Positions 17,165 through 25,138 of a DNA stretch of 56,303 nt are shown here, piece after piece. Within the stretch, counting starts at the first letter, position 1. The number at the start of each line of letters is the position of its first letter. Below the pieces are notes generated by a model. That model was not told the origin of the DNA, did not search any database, and saw only the letters and a list, made by a program, of their open reading frames with translations. A program made the translations under genes and the position numbers. This DNA is from an uncultured Wohlfahrtiimonas sp. (GTDB lineage Bacteria; Pseudomonadota; Gammaproteobacteria; Cardiobacteriales; Wohlfahrtiimonadaceae), in assembly GCA_947630895.1 (NCBI GenBank), contig CANRJJ010000005.1, positions 1-56,303 of the forward strand. The letters run 5' to 3'.

Positions 17165-18448
17165 TTAAAATTCCTTATTCACTTTTAAAGGTAAGCTTTG
17201 CAAACTGGCTGGCAATTTTTTCATTCCTTGAGTTGCCTGTTTCTCACTGCCATACGGCCCGATATATGCAACCCATATTTTCGAATTTTCATTATTCAAT
17301 TGTTTAAACTGAGGTTTACCAGGAATAGATCTGCCCTTCAATATTCTCTCTAATTCTGCTTTAGAGCGATGGCGGCTTAATTCTATCACATAATTAAATG
17401 CAGTTTTTTTATCATCAATCTCTGGAGTGACATCATCAGATACAGGTAAATCTTCTGTTATTTCCACTGTAATACTTTCTACTTTTTGTAATTCGATTTG
17501 CTTTTCTTTATCTATGATTGACTCATCAATGAGATCATTTGAAGCTTCTAACTCACTTGTTGCGACTGAAACAATGGGGATTGTTTTTACAGGTACTATT
17601 TCTTTGGTAATTACGACAGGCAGCTGATTCACTTTTGGCTCAATCAATATTCTTTCAGGCTCTTTTCTTTCAAAAAACCAATCATTCAGTGTCATAACAG
17701 CAAATATAGCAATAGATATAACAATTATTAATATAGCTAGTAATTTAGAAATATTGTTTTTATTGGGCTGTTTAGCTTTGTCATTTTTCTGCTGAAGCAA
17801 TTTAAGAATTCGCCCAGGATAACCATAAGATAAGCTGGCTAATTGATTAGCTTCTGATATAGAAACCATTTTTTCAGGTGTTTCTTTATAAATCTGATCA
17901 ATAAAATTTTTAGTTTGAGCAACCGTCATTCCCGTTAGCGTAATTATTTTAGCTTTTTGAAGTAAATTGTTGATCTCTATATCTGCGGGCGTTGCACCCA
18001 TAGATAAAACCAATGTAACATGCCGATAAAACTTAGATTGCTCACTTAAGATTGATATGATTTCTCGGATGATTTCATATTCAATACAATCAGCATCATC
18101 AATCAATATATAAAAATGCCGTTCATCTGCTAAAACTGTTTCCAACGTTAATATAAAATTGGATAAAAAATCAGGGTGATCAAGCTTAAGCAAATCTACC
18201 GATACTTTTACATTATGATAAAAAACTTGATGACTGCGACTACGAAGTTCTATCACGCTTGCTGTTTTATCAAAAGAAAGAGTCTCCAAAAGTTCGGATA
18301 AAAGCCTAGTTTTACCCGCGCCTTCTGAGCCTTTAATACAAATCAAACTCATATCTCTATCCTGACATGAGTTGATTAAGTCAGTTAAAATTTGATCATA
18401 GGGTGAGATATCCACCCACGGCAATTGATCTAATCTCAAATATTTCAC
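17165..18448 (-). CDS. damX: DamX-like cell-division protein: AAA ATPase, membrane helix, SPOR domain
   Basis: DamX is an inner-membrane division protein whose periplasmic SPOR domain binds denuded septal glycan. The N-terminal part is an ATPase with Walker A GSEGAGKT (40-47) and Walker B FYILIDDAD (112-120). A single membrane helix lies at about 236-254, followed by a low-complexity linker and a SPOR domain (about 345-427). Order aroK-aroB-damX is the enteric order, which supports the name. The ATPase half is more like ExeA-type modules and is longer than in E. coli DamX. Its ATG overlaps the aroB stop by 4 bases. Confidence 0.87.
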   Translation of the reverse strand: MKYLRLDQLPWVDISPYDQILTDLINSCQDRDMSLICIKGSEGAGKTRLLSELLETLSFDKTASVIELRSRSHQVFYHNVKVSVDLLKLDHPDFLSNFILTLETVLADERHFYILIDDADCIEYEIIREIISILSEQSKFYRHVTLVLSMGATPADIEINNLLQKAKIITLTGMTVAQTKNFIDQIYKETPEKMVSISEANQLASLSYGYPGRILKLLQQKNDKAKQPNKNNISKLLAILIIVISIAIFAVMTLNDWFFERKEPERILIEPKVNQLPVVITKEIVPVKTIPIVSVATSELEASNDLIDESIIDKEKQIELQKVESITVEITEDLPVSDDVTPEIDDKKTAFNYVIELSRHRSKAELERILKGRSIPGKPQFKQLNNENSKIWVAYIGPYGSEKQATQGMKKLPASLQSLPLKVNKEF

Positions 18449-19530
18449 GCTTCCGTAAACATAGTCATATTGAATGCTTCTTCGATATATTCTTTCGGAA
18501 CATTGCCCATCACAACGCCACGACCAATATCAGAAAGCAAAATATAGCGAATATCCGTCGAAGTATTCTTTTTATCCAACAACATAGCTTCCCACATTTC
18601 TTCAAAAGAAAACTGCTGTTTCATTGTAATTGGCAACAAGAAATCTTTTAATGTTTCTTCAACATCAATCTGCTGTGCTTCTGTCATTAAATTCATTTTC
18701 ACAGAAACAATCGCTGCCATTCTCATACCAACGGCAACAGCTTCACCATGCAAAATACCTTTATATCCCATATTTTTTTCAATCGCATGGCCAAATGTAT
18801 GACCCAAGTTTAATAGTGCACGGTTGCCCTGCTCAAACTCATCTTCCATCACGATTTCTTTTTTGTTCTGACAAGAACGTGCAACCAATTCTTTGATGAC
18901 AGTTTTATCGCGCATTAAAATCGCATCTTTATTATCTTTTAACCAATAGAAAAATGCTGCATCTCTGATTAAGCCATATTTGATAACTTCAGCTAAACCA
19001 CTTATGAACTCTCTTCTTGGTAATGTATCTAAAACATCAACATTGATAAATACTGCTTTTGGCTGATAAAAAGTACCAATCATATTTTTACCCAATGGAT
19101 GATTGATTGCAGTTTTACCACCTACCGAGCTATCTACTTGAGCCAAAAGGCTTGTTGGAAACTGGATAAAATCAATACCACGCTGATAAATACTTGCGGC
19201 AAATCCTACTAAATCCCCGATAACACCACCACCTAAAGCAATTAATGTCGAAGATCTTGTATATTTTAGAGTTAATAATTTTGTAATAATTTTTTGAAGT
19301 GAATCATTATTCTTAAAAATTTCACCATCGTCTAAAACCAATGTTTCAACTTTCTTGTTTGGTAATAAACCTGCAACATATTCAATATATAAAGGGGCAA
19401 TCGTTGTATTAGAAACAATCAAAACATTATCGCCTCTAACTTTAGCTTCTAATTGCTCTACAAATTGATTCGTTGTGGAAATATAAATAGGATAAGAACG
19501 CTCTTCTAACTCAATATCAATAATTTTCAT
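18445..19530 (-). CDS. aroB: 3-dehydroquinate synthase AroB
   Basis: AroB turns DAHP into 3-dehydroquinate, the second step of the shikimate pathway, using NAD and a divalent metal. Key segments are LGGGVIGDLVGFAASIYQRG (nucleotide binding), QVDSSVGGKTAINHPLGKNMIG (substrate binding), GLAEVIKYG and LNLGHTFGHAIE with the metal-binding histidines. The 361 residues are the expected length. aroK lies 3 bases upstream and damX overlaps the stop, so the three are one translation-coupled block. Confidence 0.97.
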   Translation of the reverse strand: MKIIDIELEERSYPIYISTTNQFVEQLEAKVRGDNVLIVSNTTIAPLYIEYVAGLLPNKKVETLVLDDGEIFKNNDSLQKIITKLLTLKYTRSSTLIALGGGVIGDLVGFAASIYQRGIDFIQFPTSLLAQVDSSVGGKTAINHPLGKNMIGTFYQPKAVFINVDVLDTLPRREFISGLAEVIKYGLIRDAAFFYWLKDNKDAILMRDKTVIKELVARSCQNKKEIVMEDEFEQGNRALLNLGHTFGHAIEKNMGYKGILHGEAVAVGMRMAAIVSVKMNLMTEAQQIDVEETLKDFLLPITMKQQFSFEEMWEAMLLDKKNTSTDIRYILLSDIGRGVVMGNVPKEYIEEAFNMTMFTEA

Positions 19531-19533
19531 AAT

Positions 19534-20091
19534 TTATTTCTTTAAGGGTGTACACCAGTTGGATGAAAAATTTTCTGCATCATTATACAAATTAAATAGT
19601 AATTCGCTAATTTCATCGGGACTTTTACCATCAACATTCACATGATAATGGGCTGAATCTAGATATAGATCCTTACGATGATCATAAATTGAACGCAATG
19701 TAATCAAAGGATTATCTGTCTGAAGCAAAGGTCTATTTTTATCACCTTTTATTCGTTCAAAAATTTGCTCTGGTGATAAATCCAAAAAGATCACTTTACC
19801 TCGCGTCTTTAATCTTTCTCGATTAATATCACGCAAAATAGCGCCACCACCTGTGGACAGAATGATATTAGATTGATTGGTTAATGTATCTATGGCGCGA
19901 GATTCTATGTCACGAAAGACAGTTTCCCCAAATGCTGAAAATATAGCCGGAATCGACTGTTTTTCTGTCTCTTCGATCCAAATATCACTATCTATAAAAG
20001 AGTAGTTCAATTTTTTTGCTAATAATTTCCCTAACGTTGTTTTCCCAACGCCCATAGGCCCGACTAAAAAAAAACTATTGATCATATTCAT
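19534..20091 (-). CDS. aroK: Shikimate kinase AroK
   Basis: AroK phosphorylates shikimate with ATP. The P-loop GPMGVGKTT (11-19), FIDSDIWIE with the shikimate-binding Asp, the FRDIES segment, STGGGAIL and the lid sequence NRPLL are present. In-frame starts are TTG at 20097, ATG at 20091 and ATG at 20085. I prefer an ATG, and 20091 is used here, but no start has a strong ribosome binding site. The length of about 185 residues is slightly longer than E. coli AroK because of a C-terminal tail. Confidence 0.95.
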   Translation of the reverse strand: MNMINSFFLVGPMGVGKTTLGKLLAKKLNYSFIDSDIWIEETEKQSIPAIFSAFGETVFRDIESRAIDTLTNQSNIILSTGGGAILRDINRERLKTRGKVIFLDLSPEQIFERIKGDKNRPLLQTDNPLITLRSIYDHRKDLYLDSAHYHVNVDGKSPDEISELLFNLYNDAENFSSNWCTPLKK

Positions 20092-20130
20092 GACCAATAG
20101 TTTCTATTCTTTCGTAGTAATAATCAATAG

Positions 20131-22176
20131 CTACTTAACAATATTTGGTGTTAAGAAAATAACCATTTCTACTTTTTCATTTACGTTACTTTTATTCTTA
20201 AACAAATTACCAACAAATGGTAAATCACCCAAAAATGGCACTTTTGTAATAGAATCTGATGAGTTAACAGAATAAATTCCACCTAGTACAACTGTCTCCC
20301 CATCTGAAACTATTGCTTGTGTTTTGATTTCTCTTTTTTGAGTTGAAATTTGATTATTAACTACAGGCCCTGGATCATCTTTTTTAATATTAATATCCAT
20401 AATAATATTATTATCAGGGGTAATACTTGGCGTAACTTTTAACTCCATGAGTACATCTTTGAATTCAGTATTTGTTCCACCATCAACAGTTGTTGTTGTA
20501 TATGCTATTTGTCTACCCTCATTAATATAAGCTTCTTGTCGATCAGTTGTCATAAGAGTTGGACTTGCCAATACTTCACCTTTACCGTTATTCTGCATTG
20601 CTTGGAGTTCTAAGCTCGCATTAAAATTCCTCCTTAAAATACTCAAGCCCAACAAGCCATTTAAAGGAGTCTCTCCGGAAAAGTCAACTACCCCTCCTCC
20701 CCATGTACCACTCCCCCCCCCTGAAGGTATAGCTGAGTTAGCTATTCCTTTATCATTAGACCAACTACTTGTATTTCCTCCAACACCCCATTTAACACCT
20801 AATTCTCGATTAAAAGTATCTGTTGTTATTACAATTTGAGCTTTAATCACTACTTGACGTAGTGGTTTATCTAAACGAGTAATTAACTCTCTAATAATTT
20901 TCATTTGTTCAGGTGTATCTCGAACAATCAATAAATTTTGATTAGGGTCAACCGTTAACATACCATGTTGTGAAATACCTGTAGATTGATTTCGACTATT
21001 CTCACTATTAGATGACTGAGATGATGATAAAACCTGTGCAATATCAGGCGCTTTTGCATTGTTAATCTGAATAATTTCTGTAATTAAATCAGGATCTAAT
21101 GTTCTAGCTTCACTCGCTGGCATAATATACACAACATTGCCGCTTTGCTGTTTTACCAATCCCTTAGAACGCAATACAACATCTAAAGCTTGATCCCAAG
21201 GAACATTTTGTAAACGTATAGTAATACGGCTATTCACACTATCACTTACAACTATATTTAACCCTGTGAAGTCTGCAATAATCTGAAGAATTGCTCTAAC
21301 ATCAATGTCTTGAAAGTTAATACTGATCAAGTCACCAGTAAAATTGTCTTTATCGCCCAAAGCACTTTTGCTTGTTTCAACAACTTGTTTTTTTGGCTTA
21401 ACAATCAATTGATACTTGGAACCTATCTGCTGGCTACTAAATTCATAGTTAGATTGAGTTCTAATTTTCACAGCAGCAACACCATTATTATTGACAACTT
21501 CTAATGCAGAAACTGGTGTTGCAAAATCTGTCACTTCAATGCGTCTAACCTGTGATGGATTCCATGCAGTACCTAATACTGATAAAGTTAACCCTCTTGT
21601 TTGTTCATCAATTAATTGAACCTGCGTCTTATCATTAGGTAAAAATACCTCTATGACACCCGCACCTTGAGAGTTTCTATAAAAGCCTACATCTTTAGCA
21701 ACCGGCTGCTGCACTTCTAATGATGAGATATTTGACTGCACTGCATTATCCCAGCTAGGTTGATTAATGGAATATTTATTAGTTGGTGATAATGTGACAA
21801 CAACTTCATTATTTTGATTAGAAACCTTATAAGTTGTATTACCTTTTACCTTTACTGTTGAACGTACTTTATTGTTGGCATACAAATTACTAACATCGCT
21901 CACCATATTATTATTAACTGATCTATTTTTTAATACTTGATTAAAACCAGTAGAATTAAAATCAACTACTAATAAATCTTTATCTTCTAAATAAAATGAT
22001 TTTGGAGCAGAAACAGGTCTATCAAAATGATAACGCAGCTCTACATCTCCATTTGCTAACGTTACAGACTCTAAAGCTGTTAATCTTTGTGCGTGTCCCA
22101 TAGTTAACATTAAGCATGACAATGCTATAGAAAACACACTGATTTTATAGCCTCTCATTCGTTGCATTGATCTCAT
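20131..22176 (-). CDS. pilQ: Type IV pilus secretin PilQ
   Basis: PilQ forms the outer-membrane channel through which the pilus leaves the cell. A signal peptide ends near GHA-Q (about residue 29). Two AMIN-type beta domains (about 30-130 and 160-265) probably bind peptidoglycan. An STN/N0 domain near 285-355, an N1 domain near 360-450 and the secretin core to residue 681 follow. The core contains VLASPTLMTTDRQEAYINEGRQI and VSDGETVVLGGIY. GGAG lies 7 bases before the ATG. A run of nine G encodes Gly486-488, so slippage would remove about 195 C-terminal residues. aroK follows after about 40 bases. Confidence 0.96.
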   Translation of the reverse strand: MRSMQRMRGYKISVFSIALSCLMLTMGHAQRLTALESVTLANGDVELRYHFDRPVSAPKSFYLEDKDLLVVDFNSTGFNQVLKNRSVNNNMVSDVSNLYANNKVRSTVKVKGNTTYKVSNQNNEVVVTLSPTNKYSINQPSWDNAVQSNISSLEVQQPVAKDVGFYRNSQGAGVIEVFLPNDKTQVQLIDEQTRGLTLSVLGTAWNPSQVRRIEVTDFATPVSALEVVNNNGVAAVKIRTQSNYEFSSQQIGSKYQLIVKPKKQVVETSKSALGDKDNFTGDLISINFQDIDVRAILQIIADFTGLNIVVSDSVNSRITIRLQNVPWDQALDVVLRSKGLVKQQSGNVVYIMPASEARTLDPDLITEIIQINNAKAPDIAQVLSSSQSSNSENSRNQSTGISQHGMLTVDPNQNLLIVRDTPEQMKIIRELITRLDKPLRQVVIKAQIVITTDTFNRELGVKWGVGGNTSSWSNDKGIANSAIPSGGGSGTWGGGVVDFSGETPLNGLLGLSILRRNFNASLELQAMQNNGKGEVLASPTLMTTDRQEAYINEGRQIAYTTTTVDGGTNTEFKDVLMELKVTPSITPDNNIIMDINIKKDDPGPVVNNQISTQKREIKTQAIVSDGETVVLGGIYSVNSSDSITKVPFLGDLPFVGNLFKNKSNVNEKVEMVIFLTPNIVK
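20713..20721 (-). repeat. Nine-G homopolymer in pilQ (possible contingency tract)
   Basis: Nine consecutive C on the plus strand read as GGG GGG GGG in pilQ (codons 486-488), inside the Gly/Ser-rich segment PSGGGSGTWGGG. It is the longest G:C homopolymer I find in this AT-rich window. In the sequence as given the frame is open. Confidence 0.9.
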
Positions 22177-22189
22177 AAATATTCTCCAA

Positions 22190-22786
22190 TTATTTTATTT
22201 TTAAATCTATTTTATTAGGTAAAACGATCCAAGCATCTGAGTCATCTTTATTAATTGAACCAAATTTTTCTTCGATAAAGACTGTTTTTTCTGTAATGTC
22301 AGTTACTTTACCAAAATCACGACCGATATAATCATTCACCTTGAGCATCATTATTTTATTTTGACCAACATCAATTAAAGCAGCAGTTTCTCCATTTGCT
22401 AAAGACATTACTCCAATCATGCTTAAATTACTTAATTCATATTTTTCAAATGGTCCTGGCTTATACCCTTGTGGTCTTGAAGGATCTTCTTTTAAACGAA
22501 CTTTTGAACTCGAATCAATATTGATATCCCCGTAGCTAAAGAAGCCTTTAAAAAATCCCGTAGCCACAAAAGGATCGCGCCCTTGCTGTAAATAAAACAG
22601 CGATGTATCACCCAAGTTAATATTATTTGCAACACTTTCAATTTGTTTAGCTCGAACTGATTGTTGAACTCTTTGCTTTGTCTCCATGATTCTTTGATCT
22701 ATAGGTGCCGACTCTTCAAAGCTTTCTAAACACCCTTGCAAAATAAAAGTAGACACCAACATGGTTATAATTATTTTATTATTCAT
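22190..22786 (-). CDS. pilP: Type IV pilus assembly lipoprotein PilP
   Basis: PilP links the inner-membrane PilNO complex to the PilQ secretin. A lipoprotein signal is visible, with lipobox LQGC and acylated Cys19. A disordered region of about 50 residues follows, then a compact beta domain (about 95-198) with LSMIGVMSLANGETAALIDV, typical of PilP. The 198 residues match the family. AGGGA lies 8 bases before the ATG. Gaps to pilO (11 bases) and pilQ (13 bases) show one operon. Confidence 0.94.
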   Translation of the reverse strand: MNNKIIITMLVSTFILQGCLESFEESAPIDQRIMETKQRVQQSVRAKQIESVANNINLGDTSLFYLQQGRDPFVATGFFKGFFSYGDINIDSSSKVRLKEDPSRPQGYKPGPFEKYELSNLSMIGVMSLANGETAALIDVGQNKIMMLKVNDYIGRDFGKVTDITEKTVFIEEKFGSINKDDSDAWIVLPNKIDLKIK

Positions 22787-22797
22787 TATGATATTCC

Positions 22798-23463
22798 CTA
22801 TGAATTATACTGATAAGTAGCAATCATAGCTGAAAAGGCTTGTCTGCCAGATGTACCACAATCAAATCTTGGAACTGTAACATCTTTAACTGATTGAATT
22901 GTTTGTAATCCTGTTGGCAACTGATTTGCAGGTACATAGCTATTTAAACCAAAATTTTCCAATGTAATAATTCTCTCAATCTCCGATAGATTAGCAACGA
23001 ATTGTCCAATTTGATCATAAGTTGCACAGCCTTCAATTCTCACAGGAATTTTTGTATAGAACCCTTCAGATATTGGTTTTAGTGGAATAGATTTGATAAC
23101 TTCAATTCCTGCTTGATTTGCATTAAGATTTAATTGCTCAATAAAGTTAGCCGCATTCAAATCTCTTGGTAATTTTTTTCTTACCTCTTCAAGCAATCTA
23201 TTAACTTGTTCAATCTCAGCAAGATATCTATCAGCCAATGCTTTAAATTCTAATTTTGCAGCTAATTCATTAAGTTTTCGTTCTTCATTACTTTTTTGAG
23301 CTTGGAATTGAGCCTCATAATCAAAATATTTAAATGCTCCAAAAAAAACTATTCCGAAAGTTAAAATTGCCGCTGCTATCAGCACTACTGCTTTAATCAA
23401 AGCTGGCTGCTTTGCCAAATAGTCTATGGTAAAAATTTCATTAAAATCTAAATTAATATTCAT
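22798..23463 (-). CDS. pilO: Type IV pilus inner-membrane protein PilO
   Basis: PilO pairs with PilN in the periplasmic alignment complex. A short cytoplasmic N-terminus is followed by one membrane helix (about residues 21-43), a coiled coil (about 50-100, with QAQKSNEERKLNELAAKLEF) and a ferredoxin-like periplasmic domain. The start codon overlaps the pilN stop by one base (TAATG), which indicates translational coupling. The 221 residues are normal for the family. Confidence 0.94.
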   Translation of the reverse strand: MNINLDFNEIFTIDYLAKQPALIKAVVLIAAAILTFGIVFFGAFKYFDYEAQFQAQKSNEERKLNELAAKLEFKALADRYLAEIEQVNRLLEEVRKKLPRDLNAANFIEQLNLNANQAGIEVIKSIPLKPISEGFYTKIPVRIEGCATYDQIGQFVANLSEIERIITLENFGLNSYVPANQLPTGLQTIQSVKDVTVPRFDCGTSGRQAFSAMIATYQYNS

Positions 23464-24017
23464 TATTTACCATCCTTACTTGATTGTTTCGGATCTACGA
23501 CAACACTGTAAGATACAACTCGATTACCATCCATAATTACCTCATGATGTGGAGGAATCGGTGCTGGCCCAATATAATTATCCAAACTATCTAGATGATT
23601 GGCCAAAGTATCTCTATCTTTTGCTAAAGCATTAAAACTCAGTTGATCTAAAGTGAATGCTAAAGAAACAATGAATCCATCTTCAGGAGTTACGGAAGAA
23701 AATTTTTCCATTAAATTCACAACTTCAGAACGCTGTTCTGCCAATTGCTGCAAAACATCTAATTGTTGTTTTAAACGCTCTGTCTGTGCTTTTCTTTCAT
23801 TCATTTGAGCTTCAACATTATTAAGCTGAGAGATTTCAGCATCTATTAGATGAGTTCTAAATGCTCTAGAATCCAACTCTTGTTGAATCAAAAAAATTGA
23901 GCCACCAGCAAGTAATGCACCAATTAAACAGCTTAATCCTAAAAATCGTTTAATTTTATTTTCTTCTTGGATTTTCAGCTCTTCTCGCCATGGCAATAAA
24001 TTTATTTTAACTATCAT
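23463..24017 (-). CDS. pilN: Type IV pilus inner-membrane protein PilN
   Basis: PilN anchors the alignment complex to cytoplasmic PilM through its extreme N-terminus. The motif INLLPWREE (residues 5-13) is the PilM-binding peptide. One membrane helix (about 26-46), a coiled coil (about 55-100) and a ferredoxin-like domain follow. The 184 residues are typical. It starts directly after the pilM stop with no gap and shares one base with the pilO start. Confidence 0.95.
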   Translation of the reverse strand: MIVKINLLPWREELKIQEENKIKRFLGLSCLIGALLAGGSIFLIQQELDSRAFRTHLIDAEISQLNNVEAQMNERKAQTERLKQQLDVLQQLAEQRSEVVNLMEKFSSVTPEDGFIVSLAFTLDQLSFNALAKDRDTLANHLDSLDNYIGPAPIPPHHEVIMDGNRVVSYSVVVDPKQSSKDGK

Positions 24018-25055
24018 TTATAATAATCCTCTCATTGCTAGACCTGTTGCTGTCGTTAAACTGTGGATACTCGCATTATTCAACTTTGGATACACTTTAC
24101 TATCGATATCAAAAAGTGATTCAGGCGACAAAGATATGACATTCAAATCAGTTAATTGTGCTCTCAACATATCCTCAATTTCTGAATAACATGATGTAGC
24201 ACCTACAATATAGAGTTCATGCAGAGTTATTTGAGGATTATTAGAAATATATACATCGATTGCTGACTGTAATTGCATATTCACTTCTGTAACAAATTGA
24301 TTAAGGCTTTCAGCAATTGTCGATGATTTGCTTAATTTTAGTTTTTCCGCATCCGCAAGAGAAATCCCTTTTTGCTCAGCAATAATTTGCGTTAAACGCT
24401 CACCACCGATAGGAACATCCCGCACATAAACCGATTGATCACCAGTAACAACATTTAAACCTGATTGATGTAAACCAATATCAAAAATCATAACTGCGTC
24501 ATAATCTGATTTACCAACAAATGCATCTTGCATATGTAGAAGATCTAAAATTGCATAGATATTAATATCGATTGCAGATACTTTTACTCCAGCAATATCA
24601 GCACATATCTCACGTTGACTGACAAATTCTTTTTGTGCAGCAACAATCAATACATCTGTGTGGTCTTCTAGAGTGCTAGATGGCTTAATTGGGATAAAGT
24701 CTAGAAATACTTCTTCTGCCGAAAATGGAAAATATTGAGATACGTTGGCCTCAATTGTCTTCCATAATTCATCTGTTTTTAAGCGAGAATCTAAAGGAAC
24801 GGAGCGAACCATCGCCACAGAAGTAGGTATTGCCATTGATGCTTCTTTTACCCCCCCAAAAGCAGCAACAGCTTTGTTTAAGCTAATACCCGCAACATCA
24901 ACTTCCGTTGGCAATCCATCTTTCCAATCACCTTCACAGTTAAAAACTAATCCACGCGTCAGAATATAATCTCTACCCTTTTTTTGTACTTCGGCTATTT
25001 TTATAGAATATGAGCCAATATCTATTCCGATACATACGCTAGGCTTTTTAGCCAT
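24018..25055 (-). CDS. pilM: Type IV pilus assembly protein PilM
   Basis: PilM is an actin-like cytoplasmic ATPase that binds the N-terminal tail of PilN. The nucleotide-binding segments IGIDIGSYSIKI (residues 9-20) and MIFDIGLHQSGL are visible, and PVGGERLT-type sequence appears as DVPIGGERLT. The 345 residues match the family. GAGGATAATAATT precedes the ATG, giving a good ribosome binding site. It is the first gene of the pilMNOPQ-aroKB-damX-tetR-uup block. A seven-G run at 24851-24857 encodes Gly67-68 and Val69. Confidence 0.95.
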   Translation of the reverse strand: MAKKPSVCIGIDIGSYSIKIAEVQKKGRDYILTRGLVFNCEGDWKDGLPTEVDVAGISLNKAVAAFGGVKEASMAIPTSVAMVRSVPLDSRLKTDELWKTIEANVSQYFPFSAEEVFLDFIPIKPSSTLEDHTDVLIVAAQKEFVSQREICADIAGVKVSAIDINIYAILDLLHMQDAFVGKSDYDAVMIFDIGLHQSGLNVVTGDQSVYVRDVPIGGERLTQIIAEQKGISLADAEKLKLSKSSTIAESLNQFVTEVNMQLQSAIDVYISNNPQITLHELYIVGATSCYSEIEDMLRAQLTDLNVISLSPESLFDIDSKVYPKLNNASIHSLTTATGLAMRGLL

Positions 25056-25100
25056 AATTATTATCCTCTATTAATTTTTTTATTAGAATTAATTCCAGCA

Positions 25101-25129
25101 AGTTTACTAGGTGCGATTTATAAAATCAA
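25101..25129 (-). promoter_or_regulatory. Candidate promoter of the pil operon
   Basis: On the minus strand TTGATT (25124-25129) and TAAACT (25101-25106) are separated by 17 bases, about 45 bases before the pilM ATG. The same 83-base gap holds an 8-bp AT-rich inverted repeat after the parE stop, which is too weak to be a confident terminator. Confidence 0.35.
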
Positions 25130-25138
25130 TTTATAAAT

